Shown: positions 33,431-43,973 of the stretch, in pieces
How positions within the stretch are numbered: the stretch's first letter is position 1
How the letters are laid out: each line of letters begins with the position of its first letter
NCBI GenBank assembly: GCA_015680685.1
Contig: MNCI01012718.1
Coordinates: forward strand, 369,048-431,047
Length of the DNA stretch: 62,000 nucleotides
Reading direction: 5' to 3'
DNA from: Gnetum montanum
Lineage: Eukaryota; Streptophyta; Gnetopsida; Gnetales; Gnetaceae
Notes under the pieces: model-generated
What the model was told of the DNA's origin: nothing
What the model saw: only the letters and a program-made list of their open reading frames with translations
Database searches by the model: none
Program-made: the position numbers and the translations under genes

Positions 33431-34707
33431 AACATTGAATAGACCAGGAGGCACAAAAAGTATAGTGGGGTAGAATCTCATAATGAAATGTACGAATTGA
33501 ATGAGGAAAAAGGGCATGTTATCATGCATAGGAACATTGGAAGTAAAAGGATGATAAGGGAAAGAATAAATTTGGCAATGAAGTACGTGGAAGATATAAA
33601 ATGATGTGGTGGTGATGTGCACTGAGTGTAAATTACAAAGGTTACGCAAGTGGGTCCTCCCCAAAGCAGGTTCCTACCTATGATGCCCTTATGTAACCAC
33701 CCTAAAAATGTCTGTAGGCACTAGAAGGGTGAAATGTAATCCACACTAGTTGCACAAAACACACACATGTAGATACCACCGTGATGAGATATGAATTCAA
33801 TGCTACACAAGACATGAGTCACAAATACATGAATAGTGAGATGAGACGAATTGTGAAAGGGATTGCAAAGATTAGGACATGAGGTAACTGACCCAGGGCA
33901 CAATCAATCGTGACTGCAAGGCATGATTAATGTGTTATTAGCCTGTCGCTCCAAAATCAAGACCAAGTCCATTCCTCCGATCAGTGACATCGCATTGTTT
34001 CATCCAATGATGGATAACCATAAGAGCATCATGACAGCAAGGCGTATGATCACTTGGCATTTTGTTCAAGGGAGAAGTGATTTAGAATTTCTTTGTGGCA
34101 CATTTGTTTTTGTTTGGCCACTATGGCACACTTTTTCTCTTCTTCTTTTTTCCATTTTTTTTGATGCGTAATTCAGAAAAGTCACCTACCTTCAGGCATG
34201 GGTGCATGTCTTTCTAGTGGGACCCCCTAGAATAGCATTGGGTTTCTTTATTAAGTGCCTTTATTACTCTTACTCCCATTGTTGTTAGATCTATAAGGAT
34301 CTTAGTACAACCAAGCTGTATGATAGCACCTACAGATGTCACCAAAGAAAATCCACAAGTCCCCTTGATGTACAATTCCTTCTTAGTCCATCATTCTTCG
34401 TTCTGGGCATAATGAGCATAAAATTACTTTTAAGTTTTCATAATGACAAGAGTATCATCGTACCTAGAGTAAAAACTCTTATTAATAGAATGGGTGGATG
34501 TGATGGCTTGTTGTCCACGTAATTAGTCACTGGAGACTTGATAACATAGAATAACACCTCAACCAACGAGTCACATGAGTGTTTTATTCATAGATGAGAT
34601 TACCCATAAAAAGATAAAAGATAAAACAACAAATTGAAAGATGAAAAACTAGAAAACAAAAAATTGAAAAATTGAAAAAAAGGAAAAACATTTATTAATT
34701 TTGCTTG
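33431..34707 (-). mobile_element. Family-A spacer between gag and ORF2 (E3)
   Basis: Same content as in E1: GTGACATC...GGGGACTTGTGGATTTT-like sequence (about 34350), a donor-like AAGGTAGGT on the minus strand (about 34192-34184), and the LLWGGPTCVTFV-type block near 33640-33700. The open frame at 33721-33903 aligns with 11731-11925 in E1. No pol domain. Confidence 0.6.
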
Positions 34708-37034
34708 TTAGAATGGAGGATATCCCCCATAACTAAACTTTTGATCATGGAAAAAATTAATAAATGAAACGTTTGGATCTATGAATTTTGGAAATGTTGG
34801 GACCCAGTCATATCCAAACCATTGGGTGTCTTTGGATGTGGTAGTTGGAATGTACCCAAATTGGGGTTCACACACTTTATTAAAGTTGACATAGTGGGGC
34901 AAGTTATAAGATGTGGTTAATTGATAAAGAGTTGATCCACTATGGCACCCGTGACCATAAGATGGTATGCAAGGATCAATATGTCTCCCTATGTGGTTAT
35001 ATTCATTAGGCTACATGGTTGTTGAAGTGTTGATTGGTGGCCTAGATAGAGTAATAAGAGGCATTGAGTTCAAGAAGGCAGATGCATCACAATGTTGAAC
35101 TTGTGCTGAGTTGGAGGATGTAGTGGTTTTGAAACCATGATGTCTCTTTCTATGGTCTTGCCTAAAGAAAGAACACTTTTGACATTGTGAAGGGTTCCCA
35201 CTGTTGTTGACAATAGTAGCATAAGTAACGTTCATGGGTTGATGCTATGGTGCAAAACCTTCTAGCACAACTAGTGGCGATGTAGAAGGAGGTGAATGAT
35301 GAGAATATTGAGGGAGAAGAAAAGTGTAAAAAACATGAGGTGGTAATCTTGTTGGAGAGGACATGGGTTGATAGTACTCAGAAGAATGATAATGATGTGG
35401 TGAAATAGAGGATGTTGACCGAGTCAAGGAAACAGGATGTTGAACATGATAAGCGCTTGGGTTTGGATGGTAGGAAGGATGTGACCTGTTTGATGGTGGC
35501 CTCCCCCACAACTGGGGTATTTGCCACTGTGGTTGAACCCGGTATTTCTGTACGAAATCGAGATGTAACATTCCTCCTTAATGCTCATGTAAATGTGACA
35601 ATATTGGACATTGGCCTTTGGGGTGATCATACAGGAAAATATTACATTGATACGTATGATTGGCAGTTCAGTTCTTATCCTTATTCTCTTCAACCCTTCT
35701 TTCCAATTGTCTAGTGGTGTTATATCCTATTTCTTGATTCATCATGGTTCTTCCTCTAATAATGTTGGCATATTCTCTACATCTTTCATGTACCCAGTCC
35801 ATCATCTTATTGATCTTTGCCTCAATTTCATCTAGTGATTGTAGGATTGGCAAAGATGATTCCACCTCCTTGAAGTGAGTTGATTTCTCCTCTTCATGAT
35901 CATGGATCCTTGCTAAGTTGAGATTTTGGTCCTATTGAGAACGTTCAACATTCTCCCATTTAGCTATTTCTCCTTCTTCTTTTGCTACCTGTTGGATAAG
36001 CTCTTGGAGTTGGTGGGTCCATAGCTCATATAATTAACCTAGGGCATACATCCCTAGGGTTTCTCTTGTTTCATTACGAAGCCCATCCATGATGTGGAAT
36101 ATAGGCCTTTCCTCGAAGCATGGCCTGGGCAATTGTTTAACAACGAATAGTATCTTTCTAAGGCCATGTCCAAGGGTTCATGCTGCCCCTGTTTCCATTC
36201 TTGGATTTGTCTCCTCAAGGCTAACACTCTTGCATAGGTTTGATATCTTTCATTGAAGAGTTCTACCATTGTTAGCCAATGTTGAATTGATTGTGGTCTT
36301 AAGGAACTATACCATACTTTTTCTTGGCCAATGAGTGTCATAGAAAAGAGCTTAAGTTTTTGCCACCCATTATCAATATTTTTCTATACACAGGCATTGT
36401 AGAAGGCTTGTAAATGATGTTGTGGATCTAAATCATAGCCTCTTGAAAACTTGGGAAAGTTATTTAAATCAAGCCTAGATAGATGGCTTTTCTTGTGATG
36501 CCTGCAAGATATTCGAACAACCTCTTGTATATGCATTAAGCTCTTAGTGGCCAACAGGGGTTCATCATCACTAGGTAGGTTATGAATTTGTGAGTTGGGA
36601 TGACATTGTTTTCATTCATGTTGGCATTTCTGACTTTGCCTATGGGTTTGATTTTTATATCTATGCTGACCCCTTGAAAGATGGTCATCCGTGTCACGAC
36701 CTGACGTTGAAGAGGCAAAGGAAGAGAAAGAACTGAAAGACTCGTCATGACTTTGGTAAGTCTCCCAATCATCCATGGATAGATTCTTGTTAACTACTGA
36801 GAAGGTCATAGGCCTTACAGGCCCCCTCATTTTATGGGATGTCCCATCCTTACTAGAGGTGCTAGAGTTGGATGATAAGAGTTCATGAGTACTGTCAGGA
36901 TGCTCATGAGCATAGGAGACCCTTGCATAGGATTGAATACTCCTAACTTCATCTTCATCATAATATATTTCGTTGGTTCTCCAATGAATTACCTCACCAA
37001 TTGTTGCGTTGTCATAGTCTTGCGAGAGAGACAT
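34708..37034 (-). pseudogene. gag: Family-A gag, most complete copy (E3)
   Basis: Retrotransposon particle protein of about 770 codons. The ATG at 37034-37032 starts MSLSQDYDNATIGEV. The N-terminal ~140 residues are rich in Ser, Asp and Arg and end in a TGA at 36614-36612, which lies at the same aligned position as the TGA in E1. The capsid region follows (about 36600-36000): NLPSDDEPLLA, LDLNNFPKF, QHHLQAFYNA, MTLIGQEKVWYSSL, FNERYQTYARVLALRRQI. The C-terminal region is Pro/Ser/His-rich (35571-35245) and contains CQKCSFFRQDHRKRHH, a possible C2H2-type knuckle that is not conserved in E1. The stop is at 34710-34708. Frameshifts near 36110 and 35600 inactivate it. Confidence 0.85.
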
Positions 37035-37140
37035 TATTGTGAACTTGTGTGTGAATTGTTTGCAATTACTTCTTTCTAAAAGGTATATCGTGCATACTTT
37101 GTTACAACAATCTTGTATGATATAACTAATCTAAGTAACT

Positions 37141-37166
37141 AGCACCATCCCTAGCAACGGTGCCAA
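37141..37166 (-). promoter_or_regulatory. Primer-binding site of E3, tRNA-Asp type
   Basis: The minus strand reads TTGGCACCGTTGCTAGGGA right after the LTR, differing at about two positions from the tRNA-Asp complement TGGCGCCGTTGCCGGGGA. It is the best-preserved primer site in the window. Confidence 0.82.
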
Positions 37167-38052
37167 TGATGAGTGACGAAGTACCCCTACACTCAACCAT
37201 ACAAATACAAGCATTCACGCATGATCCAGTTGAACTCCATTGATGGGCTAGTTGTGGCATCTAGATCATTACACATTGATCGTAGTTCACTGTCTTCCCA
37301 CCTGGACTAGTATTTGCTTTGTCACGTATGATTTAGTCCAAAGTGAAGTGTATGATGTGGGCCTAAACTAGTGCTGCTCCTAGAGGCAATGGAAAATAAC
37401 TTTGTTTTAGCTAAGAAGAAGTGGGAGAAGAGAATCTAAGCTAGCCTAAGTACAATGAGCATCCGTCCTTAATCATCCGTACACATCTTGGACCTCATGT
37501 ACTACTTCTGGGCTTACCAAGCATATATTACTTGAGTGCTTCTAGATATGCTACTGGGTTACCAAGTAATTACACTTCAATGTTCGTGATTAAGTCGTAC
37601 TCATTCTGCATGTAACAACAGCAATAGTAAATGATGGTAAAGAAATATTAACTAACAAAACAATAAATAACAATAACAATTAAACAATTAAAACTAAGTG
37701 AATGCTGCAATGATGGAGTAATCTCAATCTTTATTGCTGATCATGTGTGTGCCCAAGTACGTCACACTCGAATAAAGGTTTCGTACAATTACAAGCATCA
37801 CACTGCAGGCATGCACTTGGGAAAATAGTCTAACCCCTATGGAAACAAACTACAAGAGCTTCATTACAACTTGAACATAAGATGCCTAAATGTGATGGGT
37901 GCATGCATATTTATAGTGGAAAATGAACTCTACGTTGATGAGGCCACGTCAACATGTGGAAAGATGCATCGACGGGGTCACGTTGACGCGGCCACATTGA
38001 CGAGGCTTCATCAACGTAGCCCAGTCGACGCTGTCCATTGAATGCTTCATCA
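37167..38052 (-). repeat. E3 5' LTR
   Basis: Starts TGATGAAGCATTC at 38052 and ends CACTCATCA at 37167 on the minus strand. Between 38040 and 37930 there are about seven GTCGAC-like motifs (GCGTCGAC, CGTTGATG, CGTCAATG, CGTCAACG, CGTCGATG and others), spaced about 14-18 bases, before TATAAATA (37916-37909). Confidence 0.88.
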
Positions 38053-38057
38053 CCCTC

Positions 38058-38812
38058 TATTAGAAGTTTCCTTTTGGGTTTTCACTTTTAATAAAAAAAA
38101 ACTTCTTATAAATCATAATAAAACAATAAATAGTCTAAATCACAAATGACAGAAATGCATAAATCTTTAAGAATAAATTAATAAATAACACAAAGAGCAT
38201 CTTTCCATGCATATAAGAAAGAAAATAGATAATTAATATCTGTTGGGTATTTCCTTCTATTTCTATAAACCTAAAATATAAAATTCATATAAAGATTTAA
38301 ATTCAACTAAAAAATAAAGCATTCTGCTTTGCCTTGTATAAATCACATCACATATGTGCTTCCAAATGCAAATTATTTAAAAAGCATCAAAAGTACCATT
38401 ATTTATTATCCTTGCATAAATGGCATAAGCATAAGAATTCTAGAAATTTTTAAACTTAAAACTTAAAAAACATCATTGGCAAGCTTGTTGGGCAAAAGAA
38501 TAGTAGATAAAAACATGTTCAATAAAGTCTTCTTGAGAATAAATTGGGCTAATTGGATTCTCAAAACTAAGAAGTTATAATTGATGTCTAATAGGAAGGC
38601 CTCTATATAATAAAGACTACGAAAAAATTGGACTTTTAGCTAAATCCTAAGTTTTTATAAGTTTCTAAACCTTTGTATCTAATCATTCTTAATATCTTGA
38701 ATGTTCCATCTATGATTAAGAATTTCACAAAGGAACTTTGTCTTTATTAAACCAGTGTTGAGCTTTTGCAATAGAAAAATTTAGCATTTTATCATTGTCT
38801 AACCAAACCAAT
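38058..38812 (-). mobile_element. LINE fragment, distal part
   Basis: Removing E5 (target duplication CCAAT) rejoins this stretch to 40961 onward. Across the join the minus strand reads FWDKLVWLDN in one frame, then W-F-N-K patterns typical of the C-terminal region of plant L1-type ORF2. The rest is AT-rich with many stops. The left end borders E3 at its CCCTC duplication. Confidence 0.5.
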
Positions 38813-39711
38813 TGATGAGCGGCTAGGTATCCCTATGTCTAACCATACGAATCACGAGTGTTCACGTGCAACTCGGTTGAAATTTGCAGACTGTAAGCAC
38901 TTAACATACACCAGACTTCTAACCAGTGAAACCTTGGGTTAGAACAGTCATTGTCATCCTAATCTCACTTGTGAGCTTCTGTTTACAATGGTTATGTGAG
39001 ACTAAGGCTAATGATTTTTATATCTTTTTAATTATCTTTTTGGCAACTAATTATCTTGGAAATTAAGGATAGAATATTAATTAACCTAAAATTAACTTAA
39101 CCTAAATCTTAACTATTACTAACATAAGTATCTGATCGCATCTTCTGAGCACGTTCTAAGCATCTCCTAACACTTCTGGGTTACCAGACGTTAAGTGTCA
39201 CTAGGCTTACCAAGTGTTTGGGTTATGTTCAAGATGGTCGTACTTATGACCTTAACAAACTACAAACAAACAATAGCGATGGAAATTATAATAACGAAAA
39301 CTTAAGTAATTAACCAGTAACTAAGAAAGCATAAACACATTAAACTATTAAATGCATAAAATAACTAAGTTCAAATGCTACAAGGAATGCTTGAATAGTT
39401 CGTCTTTATTGTCGTCACATCAATGGGCTCAGATACATCAACGCTCGAATAAAGAGCCAATCACTTTTCTTACACCTACTATGGGCACTTGGAAAATATT
39501 TTATCTCCTGCGAGAACAAACTGCAAGAGCTTCGCTACAACTACTCAAAAGATGCCTAAATGAGGTAGAAGGCCCTCTTATTTATAGGCCAGGAAAGGTG
39601 GCTGCATAAACGGGGCCACGTCGACGCAGGGTGGCTACGTCGACGAGCCCCCATCGACGCGGCCGCATATACGTGACCCAATTGACGCATTGACTAAATG
39701 ACACTTCATCG
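38813..39711 (-). repeat. E5 3' LTR
   Basis: An 899-bp LTR. The minus strand starts CGATGAAGTG (T to C at the first base) and ends CCGCTCATCA. The upstream array consists of CGTCGACG-type palindromes (for example ACGTCGACGAG, GCGTCGACGTGG), before TATAAATAAGAGG near 39590. A Pro/Gly-free open frame at 39352-39609 (+) is antisense to the LTR and is not a gene. Confidence 0.85.
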
Positions 39712-39850
39712 TACCCCCACGACTGAGCAAAAAATCATCCTCGAGTTACTTTACCATTTGGAAGGTATGGATTCTTATTTACAACACACATAACGTAAAC
39801 ACATACATGACACACACATGACACAACATAAATTTAACCAAGTGCCCAAG

Positions 39851-40395
39851 TTATAGAGGGGGACAAATTACAAAAATGGTAGTGTTCAAAGACAAAATTG
39901 AACACCTCGCTGGTCCTAGAACCTCTACTGTGTAGGATGATGCACAAAATTGCTGGAGAAGATCACATTCTCCTTGGGGGCAGTGGTTCTGATGGACCTT
40001 CTCCAGCTTCTGGCTAGACCCATGTGTTGGTGGCAGCACGAATGTCAGTAGCCCCACGGTAGCTGCAACTTCTGGAGGCAGCCGAAAAGCCTCCAAGAGA
40101 GCCCTCATTTTTTCTTCTTTGCTTTTGGGGTCATCCACGGTCTAGGAAGCTTCTCCAATGTGTGTTGGAATTGGAACTTCCCAAGGGCAAGGTAGGGCCG
40201 GAATGAGTTCTTTTAAGTTGACAAACCAGGCTGCAAACTACTTGTGTTCGATGTCGAACGCTCAGATTGATGCCTACAGCTACTGGTAGTCATTTATTCT
40301 TTGGGCCAGGTCCTCTGCGACTATATGTTGTCCTTCAAATCTTGGGTGGAGGACCTTAAGTTCTGCGTTTGATGTTGCCAGCTTTTGTTTTGTTA
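39851..40395 (-). pseudogene. Family-A ORF2 C-terminal fragment (E5)
   Basis: Only the end of ORF2 remains. An upstream stretch gives LPCPWEVPIPTHIGEAS (about 40190-40140), matching LPCPWEVSTPSNIGTLAW in E1. Then DDPKSKEEKMRALLEAFRLP (about 40138-40080) matches the DPRTEEEKLQALLQ region. The remaining open frame extends to 39851 with no relative in E1, so this subfamily has a different C-terminal tail. The fragment starts at the LTR/ORF2 deletion breakpoint, so it has no start codon or promoter of its own. Confidence 0.65.
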
Positions 40396-40960
40396 CATCT
40401 CCTAACACTTCTGGGTTACCAGATGTTAAGCGTCATTGGGCTTACCAAGTGTTTGGGTTACATTCGAGATGGTCGTACTTATGGCCTTAACGAACTACAA
40501 ACAAACAATAGCGATGGAAATTATAATAACGAAAACTTAAGTAATTAACAAGTACCTAAGAGAGCATAAACACATTAAACTATGAAATGCATAAAATAAC
40601 TAAGTCCAAATGCTGTAAGGAATGCTTAAATAGTTCGTCTTTATTTCCGTCACGCCAATGGGCTCAGATACATCAACGCTCGAATAAAAAGCCGATCACT
40701 TTTCTTACACCTGCTGCAGGCACTTGGAAAATATTCTATCTCCTGCGAGAACAAACTGCAAGAGCTTCGCTACAACTACTCAAAAGATGCCTAAATGAGG
40801 CAGAAGGCCCTCTTATTTATAGGCCGGGAAAGGTGGCTACGTAAATGGGGCCACGTCGACGCAGGGTGGCTACGTCAATGGGCCCGCGTCGACGTGGCCG
40901 CATATACATGGCCCCCTATACGCGGCCTAGTCGACACATTGACTAAATAACACTTCATCA
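40396..40960 (-). repeat. E5 5' LTR, truncated
   Basis: Direct copy of about 39155-39711. It starts at 40960 with TGATGAAGTG (minus strand) and breaks off at CATCTCCTAAC (40396). The two sides of the breakpoint share only a few bases. Confidence 0.85.
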
Positions 40961-41436
40961 CCAATTTATCCCAAAAATAAGATAGGAATTGAGATGAAGA
41001 TTCCCAAAAAATAGACAAATACCTATCATGAATAGTTTGAAAAAGACCTTATTTATTTCATTTAAACTAAATTTAGTTTGAAATTTTTCTCATTCTAAGA
41101 GCATTACAAGAGTGGTATTAGACAAAACTCTATAACATGAAGAATTTCATAATGTTTAAATTTGATTCTTTTCATGTGAATATCATGAGCTGAAGTATTA
41201 GTACTTTGACAATGAGGTGACTACCAAACAGACATTCATTTAATAGAATCTCAACAATGTTGGGAAGGGTGTCATTATAAATAAGAACTAATATATTGTC
41301 AAGTTATTCAAATGTGTTGAAGCATAATTGATTCTCCAATTTTAATTTTTGCAGAAGTAATAATCCTATTTTTCCATGGAGTATTAACCCAAATTTCTAA
41401 ATTAATTAGGCAACCATATTTAATTCAATGTCTAAT

Positions 41437-42883
41437 AAGTAGCTTCCAACTTTTATCACCCTGCAAAGTTTCTAATATCCATTTGGTAGCAACCAAGATT
41501 CCTTGACCAAAAGCTAAAGGAAAATTTAAACCACCTACATTTTTGTTAAGAGTACAAAATTTCCAATCAAATTGAAGAAAGTAATGAAGAGTATCATTGT
41601 TCCCTGCCCCACCAACATTGCAACCCTTCCCCACCTTGTGGTCACACCACACCCCACACCCACCTTCCCCCCTACCACCACACCACCTCCCTTCCCACCC
41701 AACCGCACCCANNNNNNNNNNNNNNNNNNNNNNNNNNNNNNNNNNNNNNNNNNNNNNNNNNNNNNNNNNNNNNNNNNNNNNNNNNNNNNNNNNNNNNNNN
41801 NNNNNNNNNNNNNNNNNNNNNNNNNNNNNNNNNNNNNNNNNNNNNNNNNNNNNNNNNNNNNNNNNNNNNNNNNNNNNNNNNNNNNNNNNNNNNNNNNNNN
41901 NNNNNNNNNNNNNNNNNNNNNNNNNNNNNNNNNNNCTACTCATATGATCTTTAAGAAGGAGTTATAAATGAAGAATAATAAACATATGTATACTATAGAA
42001 TTTTAGAAGCAACACTAAATATTCATGCTAAAGACAACATTTTTCCAATCCATTTACTAATCTTCTAACAAACTTTATGAACAACATTCTTCCAAAAATG
42101 ACTGGCAAAAGTTAAGGGTTGAAAAGGAATGTCCAACAAAGTTATCAACTTAGAAGATTGAACCTAGCTCTAAGGAAAATTAGATAGCTTAAACGAAATA
42201 TTACTAAATTTAGATATGATAGCATGAGTTTTATTCCATTTAATAGTAGAACTAGAGGCCTTCCAATAAAATTAGATACAATGAAGGGTAGTACTCATTT
42301 TCAATTACTCTTAATAATATAAAACTATCATTTGCAAAGTGGCTATTAATAATTTGGTGTTGAAAATCAAGAAGAGATAAACCTTTCATCTTTTCTTGAA
42401 AGAGATCATGCTTTAAAATATAATCAAAAGACTTAATAGCAAGAATACAAAGATAAGGAGCAAAAAGACAACCTTGCCTTGTTGATCTTTGAAGAGTAAT
42501 AACCAAAGAATAGCTCTTGCTAATGCATAAATTGGCACTAGCTAAGGAAAACAATATTCTAACATTAGAGATAAAAGAAGAACTCAGGCCTAGCTTTTGT
42601 AATATAAAGGTCATACCATCTTATCAAAAGCCTTTACATAATCTAATTTAAAAAAAAAAACAATATCATGATTAGTATCTATGCTCACAATCATGACCTC
42701 TATAGCTGTAAACATTATCCAAAATAAATCTACCTAGAATAAAACTTGTTTATTCTTTTTTGACTATTCAAGGTAAATACCTTTGAATTTTTAAACCCAG
42801 AGCCATAGAAATAATCTTATTATTAACATTCAACAAAGTGGGAGGCCACCAATTGCTTATCTCAATTCTATTACCTAACTTTG
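41437..42883 (-). pseudogene. LINE reverse transcriptase (decayed)
   Basis: Reverse transcriptase for target-primed insertion. On the minus strand the RT motifs appear in order with frameshifts: NRIEISNW..P.TLLNV (about 42870-42820), FILGRFILDNV, LDYVKAFDKMV (about 42650-42615), LFSLASANLCISKSYS...RQGCLFAPYL (42560-42450), then FANDSF (about 42330) in place of the catalytic FADD. Further on come LLDIPFQPL..ASHFWKNVV and KISKWIGKMLSLA (about 42150-42020), the thumb region. Left of the gap, NVGGLNFPL and ATKWILETLQGDKSWKLLIRH (41540-41430) match the downstream LINE region. The altered catalytic motif and stops show it is inactive. Confidence 0.75.
41595..41935. other. C-rich low-complexity stretch and 224-base assembly gap
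   Basis: Bases 41595-41711 are very C-rich (runs of CCCCACC) in an otherwise AT-rich LINE and run directly into 224 Ns (41712-41935). The open frames called through the Ns are artefacts. Confidence 0.9.
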
Positions 42884-43841
42884 TGATGAATCATCAGTTG
42901 GCTGGGATATCATTGATGCTATGTTGCATCTACGATATTGTTGATGCTATATCTCATCGGTTTGAAAAAAAGTCACTTGCTATCCACCAGTGATATCATA
43001 TCAACGATGTCATTTATTCAATATCATAGAACATGCTAGATCATTGTAGATATGATATTGCGAGATGTGTACTTGCCTATAAATATAGCACTTGGACACA
43101 CAATTCAAAAACTTTCATTTTCCACCCTTAGGTAGACTCTTGCAGTTTCATTTCATAGTTTTAGCAATACAGTAAATGCTTGTAGTGTGATGTTGAACAT
43201 TTGTACGGAATTTTTATTTGAGGAAAATGTACCTGGGCATAGTTCATATCTAGAAATAAAGATCAAGATTGCTTTTCATCATTGCAACATCCACTTATTT
43301 TTTTTATTGTTTTACTTAGCATAGTTTTTACTGCTTTCTAGATGATCATTTACATTTTTAAGTATTTTACTTGTTTATTAGTAAAGTGAAATGAGTACTT
43401 TTTTTGAGCATTTAAGTGTAATCATTTGGTAATCTTAGTAATGTTATTATTTGGTTCACCTAGTAGCATAACACTTGGTAACCTAATAACGGTTACATGA
43501 GCCCAAGATGTACATGGTAAGCTAGGACCGAATGCTCATTGCACTAGGCTAGAGTAGATTTACATTATTGTCATTACCTAGACTTAGGACTAAATTTCAT
43601 TGTCAATTATGTTTATGCTATGAGTAATCCGGCCCTAACAACATCAATTATCATATGCCTCACTTTGGCCTAAATCATACGTGACAAAGCTACCACTAGT
43701 CCAAGTGGGAAGATAGCATCCTGCGATCAATTATTAACAATCTAGATGCCATAACTAGTCTTATTCACTGAATTTGACTAGATCATGTGTGAATGCTTAT
43801 GATTCATTTGGTTGAGCATAAGGGGTACCCACTGCTCATCA
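42884..43841 (+). repeat. E4 5' LTR
   Basis: A 958-bp LTR starting TGATGAATCATCAG and ending CTGCTCATCA. The promoter region has a longer array of GATATC-like motifs (GGATATCAT, ACGATATTG, TGATATCATATC, CAATATCAT, GATATGATATTG, about 42905-43065) before TATAAATATAG near 43078. Confidence 0.85.
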
Positions 43842-43865
43842 TTAGCACCATTGCCAAGGATGGTG
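43842..43865 (+). promoter_or_regulatory. Primer-binding site of E4, tRNA-Asp type
   Basis: TTAGCACCATTGCCAAGGA directly follows the LTR, with the same position and relation to tRNA-Asp as in E1 and E3. Confidence 0.72.
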
Positions 43866-43973
43866 TTAGTTATTTAGATTAGTTATATTGTACATGAGCA
43901 CTATAAAGATATTAACAATTTATCTCTTAGAAACCATTAATATTTTAAGTCACACACATTATCAAAGAAACCC

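Larger units (their letters stand above)
30507..38052 (-). mobile_element. E3: non-autonomous family-A element, minus strand
   Basis: A 7546-bp element with LTRs of 886 bp (5', 37167-38052) and 872 bp (3', 30507-31378) and an exact 5-bp target duplication CCCTC (30502-30506 and 38053-38057). On the minus strand: primer site, gag (37034-34708), spacer, internal promoter, ORF2 (32835-31563), polypurine tract, LTR. No pol. It is the best-preserved copy for gag and primer site. ORF2 has a large deletion. Confidence 0.9.
38813..40960 (-). mobile_element. E5: deletion derivative of a family-A element
   Basis: A short element flanked by an exact CCAAT duplication (38808-38812 and 40961-40965). On the minus strand: the first 565 bp of the 5' LTR (40960-40396), then directly an ORF2 C-terminal fragment (40395 to about 39850), a polypurine tract (about 39724-39712) and a full 3' LTR (39711-38813). 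The rest of the 5' LTR, the primer site, gag and most of ORF2 are lost at one breakpoint near 40396. Both ends being original shows the deletion either predated insertion or was internal. Confidence 0.85.
40961..42883 (-). mobile_element. L1-type LINE fragment, interrupted by a gap
   Basis: Non-LTR retrotransposon of the plant L1 type on the minus strand. The RT core lies to the right and the thumb and C-terminal regions to the left. It is cut on the right by E4 (42884) and on the left by E5. The 5' part (ORF1, endonuclease) is absent. Confidence 0.75.

Noticed and set aside
33131-33664. 177-residue open frame, the longest in its area
   Set aside because: It runs across the internal promoter cassette and the C-run of E3 and has no counterpart in E1, E2 or E4.
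39352-39609. Two near-identical open frames (also 40587-40844)
   Set aside because: They are similar because they lie in the two LTR copies of E5, antisense to the element.
41425-41943. Open frames through the N gap
   Set aside because: Most of the frame is undefined bases. Only the part at 41430-41540 is real LINE sequence.
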